From Pseudaquidulcibacter saccharophilus (lineage in GTDB: Bacteria; Pseudomonadota; Alphaproteobacteria; Caulobacterales; Aquidulcibacteraceae): 64,000 bases of DNA. Positions 27,010-35,108 of the stretch are shown piece by piece. Each line of letters starts with the position of its first letter. The first letter of the stretch is position 1. The notes beneath the pieces were generated by a model. It ran no database searches. It was given only the letters and a program-made list of their open reading frames with translations, and was not told the DNA's origin. The stretch lies in assembly GCF_019455445.1 (NCBI RefSeq), contig NZ_JAHWUS010000002.1, forward strand, positions 310,001-374,000, given 5' to 3'. Position numbers and translations under genes: made by a program.

Positions 27010-27037
27010 TTGACACTGCGTCATTTTTCAATACACT
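27010..27037 (+). promoter_or_regulatory. Promoter of the AcoR-like gene
   Basis: TTGACA (27010-27015), 16-bp spacer, TACACT (27032-27037). A start site about 7 bp on would fall inside or past the ATG at 27040, which argues for the downstream TTG start at 27076 with its own Shine-Dalgarno. Confidence 0.6.
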
Positions 27038-27075
27038 AAATGCAAAAATTCCCACATTTTGGTAGGGAGGAAATT

Positions 27076-28029
27076 TTGGGTAAGCCAAATAATCATAGTG
27101 ACATAGTTTTTAGAACTGTGACTGATTTAAATGCCTCTGCTATGTCACAGGTTGCGGCATCATGGCGTCGTTCTGCCCTTACGCATGGGCTTGATCCGTC
27201 GCGCTATCGCAACCAAACGCTTGTCGGGAATTCGCAGCTTGCTATTGAAAAATCGCGCAATGAGAAACTTTTGTGGATCGCGCGACCAATAATAGATTCT
27301 ATGTTTAATGCAGTTGGTCAAAGTGGTTGTTGTGTGGCTCTAACCAATAAACATGGGCTTGTACTTGAAAGTCGTTGCCATAGTGGCGATACACGTGATT
27401 TTGAGGATGCAAGGCTTATCCCAGGTGCTGATTGGAATGAGGCAAGCGAAGGCACAAATGGAATCGGCACCTGTATTGTTGAGCAAAGACCGATAACTAT
27501 CTATAAAAATCAGCATTTCTATTCAAAAAATATTGATATGAGTTGTATCGATGCGCCGGTACGCGATCATCGCGGTAATCTTGTTGCGGCATTAGATATT
27601 TCTACATGTCGAACAGACCACAATGAAATGTTGGTTTCAATGCTTTCATCAATTGTTATTGATGCGGCGCGAAAAATTGAATCATCGTATTTTCATCATA
27701 GCTATAATAATGCGCGAATCGTTCAGGCAAATGACGATTTGTTGGGTGCGCCGGCGCTTTTGGCGATTGATGGTGATGATTTGGTCATTGGCGCAACACG
27801 TGCGGCACGCAAAATATTTGGTCTTACTGATGAAATGCTTGCCAACCCACTTCCCGCATCTGATTTATTTGGCGGGGAGAAATATGATGGCGAATTACAG
27901 AGTGCAGAAAAATCGGCAATGCGTCGCGCCCTTGCCCGCTCTAAAGGCAATGTAAAAGAGGCGGCAAAAACACTTGGAATTGGTCGCGCAACCTTCTACC
28001 GCAGAATGAAAAAGCTTGGTTTGCATTAA
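27076..28029 (+). CDS. AcoR-like GAF-Fis regulator lacking the AAA+ domain
   Basis: 317 residues. The N-terminal part matches AcoR-type activators: VAASWRRSALTHGLDPSRYR, then a GAF sensor domain (EASEGTNGIGTCIVEQRPIT, SCIDAPVRDHRGNLVAALDI), then a PAS-like stretch (ALLAIDGDDLVIGATRAAR). It passes directly into a C-terminal Fis helix-turn-helix (GNVKEAAKTLGIGRATFYRR). The ~230-residue AAA+ domain of true AcoR, with GAFTGA, is absent and the reading frame is intact. It cannot be a sigma-54 activator. It probably regulates the adjacent aldehyde and alcohol dehydrogenase genes. Start TTG at 27076 behind GGGAGG (27065-27070); an ATG at 27040 has no Shine-Dalgarno. Confidence 0.87.
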   Translation: MGKPNNHSDIVFRTVTDLNASAMSQVAASWRRSALTHGLDPSRYRNQTLVGNSQLAIEKSRNEKLLWIARPIIDSMFNAVGQSGCCVALTNKHGLVLESRCHSGDTRDFEDARLIPGADWNEASEGTNGIGTCIVEQRPITIYKNQHFYSKNIDMSCIDAPVRDHRGNLVAALDISTCRTDHNEMLVSMLSSIVIDAARKIESSYFHHSYNNARIVQANDDLLGAPALLAIDGDDLVIGATRAARKIFGLTDEMLANPLPASDLFGGEKYDGELQSAEKSAMRRALARSKGNVKEAAKTLGIGRATFYRRMKKLGLH

Positions 28030-28097
28030 TTAAAATATGTAATTTTGCGGTTTGCTGCGAATTTTTATTCCAATATTTGTATCGCTTTTGGTGGTTT

Positions 28098-28115
28098 TGT
28101 CTCAACAATGAGACA
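28098..28115. promoter_or_regulatory. Perfect inverted repeat upstream of the aldehyde dehydrogenase gene
   Basis: TGTCTCA-ACAA-TGAGACA, 7-bp arms and 4-bp spacer, centred about 124 bp before the start codon. Its position suits an upstream activator site, and the neighbouring GAF-Fis regulator is the obvious candidate to bind it. No -24/-12 (GG...GC) sigma-54 promoter is visible between it and the gene. Confidence 0.55.
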
Positions 28116-28229
28116 TATTTAAAACTTAGATTCTCAATACCGTATTTTAAATTTATTTTCTGATGGTTATTCTAATCCTCAAGTTCGCACAAAAATTATA
28201 CAAGTGTGAATATAAAGGGAGTGATAATC

Positions 28230-29732
28230 ATGACAATTAATATGACCCCGCCATTCCAGGCGAGATATGATAACTTTATCAACGGTAAATTTGTTCCACC
28301 AAAAGCAGGCAAATATTTTGACAATGTGACGCCAATCACAGGTAAAGTAATTTGTCAGTGTGCGCGCTCTGATGCCGATGATATTAATGCTGCACTAGAT
28401 GCGGCACATGCGGCAAAAGACGCATGGGGTAAAACATCTGCGGCGGAACGTTCGCTTATGTTAAACAGAATTGCCGATGTAATGGCGGAAAATCTTGAAA
28501 AAATCGCCACTGCAGAAACTTGGGACAATGGTAAGCCAATCCGTGAGACTATGGCTGCTGATATTCCGCTTGCGATTGACCATTTCCGTTATTTCGCATC
28601 TGTAATTCGTGCTGAATCTGGCTCAGTTGAAGAGATTGACCATGATACTGTTGCCTACCACTTCCGCGAACCATTGGGCGTTGTCGGCCAAATTATTCCT
28701 TGGAACTTCCCAATTTTGATGGCGGTTTGGAAATTGGCACCAGCGTTAGCAGCCGGTAACTGTGTAGTTCTTAAACCAGCAGAACAGACACCTGCATCTA
28801 TTATGGTTCTTATTGAACTTATTGCCGATATTTTGCCACCAGGCGTTATTAACGTTGTGAATGGTTTTGGTCTTGAAGCAGGTAAACCACTTGCATCATC
28901 ACCACGTATCGCAAAAATTGCATTTACTGGCGAAACCACAACTGGTCGCTTGATTATGCAATATGCTTCTGAAAATCTAATTCCTGTAACCTTGGAATTG
29001 GGTGGCAAGTCGCCAAATATTTTCTTTGCCGATGTTGCAGAAGCAGACGATGCATTCTTCGATAAAGCAATTGAAGGCTTTGTACTATTTGCATTGAACC
29101 AAGGCGAAGTTTGCACCTGCCCATCACGCGCGCTTATTCATGAATCAATTTATGACAAGTTCATGGAAAGAGCACTTGCACGTGTTGCCGCGATTAAACA
29201 AGGTAACCCACTTGATCCATCAACCATGATTGGTGCTCAAGCATCTTCAGAGCAGAAAGAAAAAATTGCTTCTTATCTTGATATTGGTAAGCAAGAAGGT
29301 GCGGAATGCCTAATCGGTGGTGAAGTTGCTGATTTGGGTGGCGAATTATCTGGTGGTTATTATATTAAACCAACCGTATTCAAAGGCCATAACAAGATGC
29401 GTATTTTCCAAGAAGAAATTTTTGGACCTGTGGTGTCGGTTACAACCTTTAAAGACGATGCCGAAGCATTGGCAATTGCAAACGATACGCTATATGGCCT
29501 CGGCGCCGGTGTTTGGTCACGTGATGCAAATACATGCTACCGCTTTGGTCGCGCAATTCAAGCGGGTCGTGTTTGGACAAATTGCTATCACGCATATCCT
29601 GCTGGCGCTGCATTCGGCGGTTATAAACAATCTGGTATTGGTCGTGAAAATCATAAAATGATGCTTGACCACTACTCACAAACTAAGAATTTGTTGGTTA
29701 GCTATAATCCAAATAAACTTGGTTTTTTCTAA
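28230..29732 (+). CDS. NAD-dependent aldehyde dehydrogenase, ExaC/AcoD type
   Basis: 500 residues, highly like the acetaldehyde dehydrogenases that accompany AcoR-type regulators. NAD-binding and catalytic elements: [32 protein letters not shown] with the general-base Glu, and the nucleophile in [12 protein letters not shown] (Cys295). The C-terminal [18 protein letters not shown] is nearly invariant in the subfamily. It oxidises acetaldehyde or short aldehydes to acids. The start at 28230 follows AGGGAG with 8-nt spacing; the frame extends to 28206. A strong terminator follows. Works with the alcohol dehydrogenase downstream to take alcohols to acids. Confidence 0.92.
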   Translation: MTINMTPPFQARYDNFINGKFVPPKAGKYFDNVTPITGKVICQCARSDADDINAALDAAHAAKDAWGKTSAAERSLMLNRIADVMAENLEKIATAETWDNGKPIRETMAADIPLAIDHFRYFASVIRAESGSVEEIDHDTVAYHFREPLGVVGQIIPWNFPILMAVWKLAPALAAGNCVVLKPAEQTPASIMVLIELIADILPPGVINVVNGFGLEAGKPLASSPRIAKIAFTGETTTGRLIMQYASENLIPVTLELGGKSPNIFFADVAEADDAFFDKAIEGFVLFALNQGEVCTCPSRALIHESIYDKFMERALARVAAIKQGNPLDPSTMIGAQASSEQKEKIASYLDIGKQEGAECLIGGEVADLGGELSGGYYIKPTVFKGHNKMRIFQEEIFGPVVSVTTFKDDAEALAIANDTLYGLGAGVWSRDANTCYRFGRAIQAGRVWTNCYHAYPAGAAFGGYKQSGIGRENHKMMLDHYSQTKNLLVSYNPNKLGFF

Positions 29733-29742
29733 GATTTGTAAG

Positions 29743-29770
29743 AGCCCCTAAATCTCAGTTTAGGGGCTTT
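29743..29770 (+). terminator. Terminator of the aldehyde dehydrogenase gene
   Basis: 10-bp perfect stem AGCCCCTAAA / TTTAGGGGCT with a 6-nt loop, followed by TT(T)G, 10 bp past the stop. It implies separate transcription of the alcohol dehydrogenase gene. Confidence 0.8.
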
Positions 29771-29779
29771 TGCATTTAC

Positions 29780-29856
29780 GGCTCTAATTAGCATTCATAC
29801 TATTTTAGAGCCATGTTTAACCCTAGCAACTGTCCCGAGATTAATAGTTTCGGGAC
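29780..29856. promoter_or_regulatory. Two inverted repeats upstream of the alcohol dehydrogenase gene
   Basis: GGCTCTAA (29780-29787) pairs with TTAGAGCC (29805-29812), and GTCCCGA (29832-29838) with TCGGGAC (29850-29856). A direct repeat TTTCTGGGG occurs at 29858-29866 and 29885-29893. The leader of this gene is thus densely structured; these are candidate operators or RNA hairpins. Confidence 0.45.
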
Positions 29857-29949
29857 CTTTCTGGGGCAACGGCATAAAAAATATTTTCTGGGGTTACTAA
29901 TTCTATCAGGGATAAATATAAAACTTGAAAAACCTAAAGGAAAACAAAT

Positions 29950-31098
29950 ATGACCGCTACTTTCTTTATACCAAATGTTAACATAATGGGTTCGGGTGCA
30001 GTTGCCGAGGCAATAGCATCAATAAAGCCATATAATTTTAAAAAAGCACTAATCGTAACCGACGCAGTTTTGAATAAATTGGGTGTTGTTGCAGGCGTTC
30101 AAAAAACTATGTCTGATAATGGCATGGATTCTGTTGTATTTGATGGTGCGCAACCAAATCCAACGGTTGGCAACGTTGAAGCCGGCCTTAAACTTCTCAA
30201 AGATAATAATTGCGATTTCGTAGTTTCTTTGGGCGGTGGTTCGCCGCATGATTGCGCAAAAGGCATTGCCCTTGTTGCTGCAAATGGTGGTAGCATCAAA
30301 GATTATGAAGGCGTTGATCAATCACCAAAACCTCAATTGCCATTGGTTGCAATTAATACAACTGCTGGTACAGCGTCGGAAATGACACGTTTCTGCATCA
30401 TTACTGATGAAGAACGTCATGTTAAAATGGCAATTGTTGACCGCCATACAACCCCTATTCTATCTGTAAATGACCCTGATTTGATGGTCGGAATGCCAAA
30501 AGGTCTAACTGCGGCAACTGGTATGGATGCTTTAACACATGCGATTGAGGCATATGTTTCAACTGCTGCTACACCAATTACTGATGCATGCGCGTTAAAA
30601 GCGATGGAGCTTATTTCTGGAAACCTTCGTGCGGCCGTTGAAAATGGTAAAGATATGACAGCGCGTGAAGCAATGGCATATGCAGAGTTTCTTGCAGGTA
30701 TGGCATTTAACAATGCTTCATTGGGCTATGTCCATGCTATGGCGCACCAATTGGGCGGCTTCTATGACTTACCACACGGCGTTTGTAATGCGGTTTTATT
30801 GCCACATGTTGAAGAGTTCAACTCAAGTGTTTCTGCGGCGCGTCTAAAAGACTGTGCGAAAGCAATGGGCGTAGATGTAACTGGTCTTTCTGATGAAGAT
30901 GGCGCAAAGGCGTGTATTACAGCAATTAAAACACTTTCAAAAGATATCGGCATCCCAGCGGGGCTTGCAGAACTCGGAATGAAAGATGAAGATGTGACCA
31001 CTTTGTCTGAAAATGCTCTTAAGGACGCTTGTGGTTTGACCAACCCTCGCCCAGCTTCATTGACTGAGATTGAGGCTATTTTCCGCGCCGCCGCCTAA
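29950..31098 (+). CDS. Iron-containing alcohol dehydrogenase, Zymomonas AdhB/YiaY type
   Basis: 382 residues, group III Fe-dependent alcohol dehydrogenase. NAD-binding [35 protein letters not shown], and metal ligands within [12 protein letters not shown] and the [20 protein letters not shown] segment. It closely follows Zymomonas mobilis ADH II over its length. It interconverts primary alcohols and aldehydes with NAD(H). It has its own 217-bp leader after a terminator and its own terminator, with an AAAGGAAAAC Shine-Dalgarno. With the upstream ExaC-type enzyme it makes a two-step alcohol oxidation route. Confidence 0.93.
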   Translation: MTATFFIPNVNIMGSGAVAEAIASIKPYNFKKALIVTDAVLNKLGVVAGVQKTMSDNGMDSVVFDGAQPNPTVGNVEAGLKLLKDNNCDFVVSLGGGSPHDCAKGIALVAANGGSIKDYEGVDQSPKPQLPLVAINTTAGTASEMTRFCIITDEERHVKMAIVDRHTTPILSVNDPDLMVGMPKGLTAATGMDALTHAIEAYVSTAATPITDACALKAMELISGNLRAAVENGKDMTAREAMAYAEFLAGMAFNNASLGYVHAMAHQLGGFYDLPHGVCNAVLLPHVEEFNSSVSAARLKDCAKAMGVDVTGLSDEDGAKACITAIKTLSKDIGIPAGLAELGMKDEDVTTLSENALKDACGLTNPRPASLTEIEAIFRAAA

Positions 31099-31124
31099 TT
31101 TAAAACATAAAATAATATCAAATT

Positions 31125-31158
31125 AGGGGCTGGGTCAAAAATGGCACAGCCCCTTTTT
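31125..31158 (+). terminator. Terminator between the alcohol dehydrogenase and DUF779 genes
   Basis: 8-bp stem AGGGGCTG (31125-31132) / CAGCCCCT (31147-31154) followed by TTTT. The DUF779 start codon is only 19 bp beyond, so DUF779 is either expressed by read-through or from a promoter inside the alcohol dehydrogenase gene. Confidence 0.7.
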
Positions 31159-31176
31159 GTATCAAGGGAGAAAAAA

Positions 31177-31587
31177 ATGAAAAATATAAATGAAAGCGTG
31201 AAAAGGGTTTTGGCAACCGATGCCGCACGTGAATTAATTGAAGAAATCAAGATTGACCATCCCGAAATAATATTTCATCAATCCGGTGGTTGTTGCGATG
31301 GATCAAGCCCGATGTGCTATCCGAAAAATGATTTCAGAATCGGTGATTCAGATGTCCTTTTAGGGGATATTGATGGGGTTCCGGTTTATATTTCAGGTCC
31401 GCAATATGAGGTTTGGAAGCACACACAGTTGATATTGGATGTTGTTCCTGGGCGTGGCGGCATGTTCTCGCTTGATAATGGCCGTGAAAAGAGGTTTTTA
31501 ACACGCTCACGAATTTTTGATGATAAAGAGTTAGCGGAACTAGGTATAGAAAAACCAGATGGCAATATAATTTCCTGTGCTATATAG
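31177..31587 (+). CDS. DUF779 protein
   Basis: 136 residues of the DUF779 family, which is regularly encoded next to ExaC/AcoD-type aldehyde dehydrogenases. Conserved features are HQSGGCCDGSSPMCYP, with three Cys that could bind metal, and GPQYEVWKHTQLILDVVPGRG. The start at 31177 follows AGGGAG; the upstream ATG at 31141 lies in the terminator stem. Function unknown; an accessory or maturation role for the dehydrogenases is inferred only from linkage. GNAT follows 5 bp downstream. Confidence 0.85.
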   Translation: MKNINESVKRVLATDAARELIEEIKIDHPEIIFHQSGGCCDGSSPMCYPKNDFRIGDSDVLLGDIDGVPVYISGPQYEVWKHTQLILDVVPGRGGMFSLDNGREKRFLTRSRIFDDKELAELGIEKPDGNIISCAI

Positions 31588-31592
31588 AGATT

Positions 31593-32042
31593 ATGGAAAT
31601 AATTGTTACCGAAGCGAAAATAAACTCATCCCCAGCCCGTGAATTAATTTCTGAATTGTCTGCCATATTAAAAGAAATAAGCGGCGACAGTGGGAGTGAT
31701 AATTTCCAAGATTTCGATAATCGAAATCCAAGGAATTTATTCTTGTTGGCAAATTATAATTCAACCCCTGTTGGCTGCGTAGCACTTCGCGAGGTTGATT
31801 TTGAAACCTGCGAACTAAAGCGGATGTATGCGCGCCATAAAGGCGCTGGGACGCGCCTATTAGAGGAATTTGAGGCGCGGGCATTATTGCTTGGGTTTAA
31901 TCGCATTATTCTCTCTACAAGGCGTTTAAACGTGAAAGCCATTGCCTTTTATAAACGCAATGGCTTCGATGAGATTGAACCTTATGGTGTTTACAAATTA
32001 CGTTCGCCGGAAATATCAATCTGTATGGCAAAAGAGATTTAA
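31593..32042 (+). CDS. GNAT-family N-acetyltransferase
   Basis: 149 residues with the GNAT core: PVGCVALREVD (beta4), CELKRMYARHKGAGTRLLEEF (acetyl-CoA pyrophosphate loop, here R-H-K-G-A-G-T-R in place of Q/RxxGxG/A), then IILSTRRLNVKAIAFYKRNGF. Resembles the PA4866/MarR-fused small-molecule acetyltransferases. Substrate unknown. It starts 5 bp after DUF779 and overlaps the convergent lipoprotein gene by 4 bp. Confidence 0.85.
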   Translation: MEIIVTEAKINSSPARELISELSAILKEISGDSGSDNFQDFDNRNPRNLFLLANYNSTPVGCVALREVDFETCELKRMYARHKGAGTRLLEEFEARALLLGFNRIILSTRRLNVKAIAFYKRNGFDEIEPYGVYKLRSPEISICMAKEI

Positions 32043-32644
32043 GGCAGCTTTGCGCTATCCATCACTGCAATTGCATTCTTAAGATTTGAATTATAATAAT
32101 GTTCTTTGGGTGCAAGATAAATAATATAATAATTTTTATTGTCTTTGGTTACAGCTTGCGCCAGCCCGTTTATATCCAATCCATCATTATTACGCATATT
32201 AAGTTCAAAGCGGATACCTTTTTGCCCCGAAATTGTAACTGGTTTAGGTGACTTGTAATTTACTTTCTTAAAGTCAACTTCACCTAAGGATCTTGTTACG
32301 TAATCCATTTGCTCGGTTAAAGACATGTTATCGTTTGGCCTAGGGGCAATATGGTTCTTAGTGTCTCCATTTTGGCCAACAAATAGCGGGTCATTCACGG
32401 TCAAGCCTTGGGAAATATAAAGACGATTAAGCAGGACACCATCAATTGTTAACAATTTTGCCTTTGATTTTTGATGGTTGAAAACTGCTGTTGCATCGTT
32501 CCAATCACGATCAAGTGTAACTTCTAGGTTGTTATCGCCAACTTTATAAATACCACTTGGCGCAAGTATGACACTTGGACCGCAGCCAATTAATAAAAAT
32601 CCTGTAATTGTCAAAGTAGAGATAATGCGAAAACTTTTTACCAT
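32039..32644 (-). CDS. Putative lipoprotein of unknown function
   Basis: 201 residues with a lipoprotein signal (ISTLTITGFLLIGC). I do not recognise a named family. The body begins with a GIYKVGDNNLEVTLDRDWND segment and is predicted beta-rich with a C-terminal AVMDSAKLP. It is last in a three-gene minus-strand run with the M48 protease (11 bp apart) and an exported protein, all with export signals, suggesting an envelope role. The 3' end overlaps the GNAT gene by 4 bp. Confidence 0.75.
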   Translation of the reverse strand: MVKSFRIISTLTITGFLLIGCGPSVILAPSGIYKVGDNNLEVTLDRDWNDATAVFNHQKSKAKLLTIDGVLLNRLYISQGLTVNDPLFVGQNGDTKNHIAPRPNDNMSLTEQMDYVTRSLGEVDFKKVNYKSPKPVTISGQKGIRFELNMRNNDGLDINGLAQAVTKDNKNYYIIYLAPKEHYYNSNLKNAIAVMDSAKLP

Positions 32645-32655
32645 AATATACCCCT

Positions 32656-33993
32656 TTAACTGGCTTTATTTTGAACTTGGTTAGTATTCTTTGATAAGGT
32701 AGAAATTAAATCTTCAATAATCCAATTATCTTCAGCATTGGGATTTAAATTCAAATATTTCTTGTATGCTTCGATTGCTAAAGAATTTTTTTCCAGCTTT
32801 CGATAAACATCACCAAGTTGACGTTGCGTTTCCAATGGTGCATCCGGATATTTTGACGCTTCGATATATGAACCCGCAGCTGCGTCCAAATTCTTTCCTT
32901 GAAGTTTTAGCGCTTCTGCTTGATAAAAATTTAGAAGTCCCAGATCTTGATCGTCTTTTTTCATACGATTTATGATAAACAGAGTTTGCCCAAAATCTTG
33001 CCGCCTTAAATCATCTTTTAGCCATTCACCAATATACGGTCTTATTTTACTGCGATATGCAATTCGTGCAGATTTTTGCTTAGCATCGTCATACTCTTTT
33101 GCAATATTTCCAGATTTTTGGTTATAAGTTTCAAGATTTATAATTCTCTCACTTTCAAGTGGGTGGGAGCCAAAAATATTTATTCTCGTAGGACGATTTC
33201 TAACCCTTTGATAATCAGATGCTGCAGTTTCATCTAAAAGATTTTTCCAAATATTTTCACCTGCTTTTGGATTATAGCCAGAAGAAACGGCATAATAATC
33301 GCCGTATATATCTGCCCTCTCCTCCATATCACGTGTATATCCCATGAATGACGCCATTGTTCCTAGATAAACAATGTTTACAAGGCTTTGGCCAAGGTTG
33401 CTAATGTCTTGTGCTGAACCAATACTTGATGCATTGCCCGCTGCGGCAATAGTTGCAGCCGTTAATACTAATGATGCCGCAAGTGCAAGTTGCTGCTTCT
33501 CTTTTAAGTTTTCATATGCAGTAATTGAGTGTGAATGAAGATAATGCCCTGCCTCATGGCCTAGAACAAATGCGACTTCATCTTCGGTTTCTGCACGTAA
33601 TAATAAACCAGTCCAGATTTCTGTATAACCATTTGGCGCCATTGAGGCATTAAAAAATGGCCTTTCCATTACGTAAACACGAATGTCAGATTTATAATCC
33701 GGTAACATGTGTTGTAGCAAATCTGTTGTATAGCTTTCTAATTCTTTATGGTGTGTTCTTTCACCAGATGTTTTTGCTTGAACTTCAGCTTTGTGGGATT
33801 CAACCCAAAAGCCCTCTTCTAGTGACTTTTCTTTAGGTTTAATGCCTGGTGCACGAGTTGGAGGATCTTTTGAAAGATCGACACCAGCTTGTTTGGCAGC
33901 ATTAACATCTTGGGCATAGGCAAAACAAGGAATATTAATTAATAAACCAGTCGCGATTGTATAAGCGATAAACTTTTTATGGTTATTTTTCAT
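32656..33993 (-). CDS. Periplasmic M48 metalloprotease with TPR domain (BepA-like)
   Basis: 445 residues. Signal peptide to CFAYA-QD, then an M48 protease domain with zinc motif HEAGH (146-150) in FVLGHEAGHYLHSH and third ligand in MEERADIYGDYYAV. A C-terminal TPR-like region (LLNFYQAEALKLQGKNLDAA, RQLGDVYRKLEKNSLAIEAY) follows. The layout matches BepA/YfgC, which assembles or degrades outer-membrane proteins such as LptD, but family identity beyond M48-TPR is inference. It is flanked by exported genes 9 and 11 bp away in one operon. Confidence 0.88.
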   Translation of the reverse strand: MKNNHKKFIAYTIATGLLINIPCFAYAQDVNAAKQAGVDLSKDPPTRAPGIKPKEKSLEEGFWVESHKAEVQAKTSGERTHHKELESYTTDLLQHMLPDYKSDIRVYVMERPFFNASMAPNGYTEIWTGLLLRAETEDEVAFVLGHEAGHYLHSHSITAYENLKEKQQLALAASLVLTAATIAAAGNASSIGSAQDISNLGQSLVNIVYLGTMASFMGYTRDMEERADIYGDYYAVSSGYNPKAGENIWKNLLDETAASDYQRVRNRPTRINIFGSHPLESERIINLETYNQKSGNIAKEYDDAKQKSARIAYRSKIRPYIGEWLKDDLRRQDFGQTLFIINRMKKDDQDLGLLNFYQAEALKLQGKNLDAAAGSYIEASKYPDAPLETQRQLGDVYRKLEKNSLAIEAYKKYLNLNPNAEDNWIIEDLISTLSKNTNQVQNKAS

Positions 33994-34002
33994 GCTAATC
34001 GC

Positions 34003-34737
34003 CTAAAAAGGAAGTTCTTTGAACAGTTTTTCAATCTCTGCCTTGGCGCCTTCTTCGGTTCTTATATCGGTGCCAAAAGATACAACATCATATTTGTACC
34101 AAACAACTTTCCCATCTTTTAGATCTACAAGAGATGCGCGAACATCTTGGCCACCCATTGGAATTGATCCACCGACCAACATTGCGGTAACCAATAATGC
34201 TTTACGACCGCCAGACGAATATGAACCTTTTGTAGTTATGAATAACGCATATTTTTGGCCATTTTCCGATTTTAAATCATCTGGCACAAGTTTTTGCGCA
34301 CCTTCCCCAATTGTCCAATCAAAATCGGTTTTAGTAGGCAGTTTTGCCATAGGAAAAGAATTTAGTTGGATTGAATCTGTAACCGCGTCATTTAGCTTTA
34401 CTATTTGAAGCGCATCAGAATCATCGGTGTCAGAAATATCAAGTGCGATAAATTTATATTTTTTTTCTGTAATATATTCATTTGCAGCTTTTGTAAGTGC
34501 TTGTTTAGCGTTTTTTGACCATTCTACTTTAGGGTCCAAGTTTCCAGTTGCCGTCAATTCGCTAAGGCTTGCCTCGGTTGAATTAATTACAAACGTACCA
34601 TCGGCGGGCTTTTCAATTTTGACATATGTTTTTGGCGTTTCTGCGATTGCATGAGTGGCAAATGAACTAGTGAAAATAAAAGCCAAAAAAAATTTAACAT
34701 AAAAATTTCTCAATATCGCCTCCATGATATTAATCAT
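34003..34737 (-). CDS. Exported protein of unknown function
   Basis: 244 residues with an N-terminal signal (NFYVKFFLAFIFTSSFATHAIA) and a mature domain starting around ETPKTYVKI. I do not recognise the family with confidence. The segment ALFITTKGSYSSGGRKALLV, then GGSIPMGGQDVRASLVDLKDG and GKVVWYKYDV, resembles proteins that report on or bind envelope components, with a CsgG/GNA1162-like flavour. First gene of the M48 operon. The start may instead be the ATG at 34725; neither has a clear Shine-Dalgarno. Confidence 0.7.
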   Translation of the reverse strand: MINIMEAILRNFYVKFFLAFIFTSSFATHAIAETPKTYVKIEKPADGTFVINSTEASLSELTATGNLDPKVEWSKNAKQALTKAANEYITEKKYKFIALDISDTDDSDALQIVKLNDAVTDSIQLNSFPMAKLPTKTDFDWTIGEGAQKLVPDDLKSENGQKYALFITTKGSYSSGGRKALLVTAMLVGGSIPMGGQDVRASLVDLKDGKVVWYKYDVVSFGTDIRTEEGAKAEIEKLFKELPF

Positions 34738-34888
34738 GACATTACAAATATTTTAGATTGAGGCAATGGTTATTAAAACTAATTTATGTAAAAATATATT
34801 CAAATGCAGTTTCGAAGCTGTAAAGTTGAATTTGTTAGTATTTATGGCAGTTAAGTGTTATTCAATTTTATTGCTTGGTAAGTTTTGC

Positions 34889-34916
34889 AAAAAAAAAGCA
34901 GGTTCGAAAACCTGCT
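34889..34916 (-). terminator. Terminator of tRNA-Pro
   Basis: On the minus strand AGCAGGTT-TTCG-AACCTGCT (34897-34916) is followed by nine Ts (complement of the A run at 34889-34897), 10 bp beyond the tRNA 3' end. Confidence 0.85.
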
Positions 34917-34919
34917 GTT

Positions 34920-35002
<83 letters not shown>

Positions 35003-35108
35003 ACGTGAGGCCCGAAATCGGACTTGCGGCTTCTATATAAATTTTTCCAACAATACAATAAGCCAATGCAATTTGTTTGCATAAAAATGCACCTGTTTTA
35101 CAGTAAGT

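Noticed and set aside
29832-29856. Treating GTCCCGA-N11-TCGGGAC as the same operator as TGTCTCA-N4-TGAGACA
   Set aside because: Half-sites differ in two or more positions and the spacer differs by 7 bp, not a helical turn; no basis for one protein.
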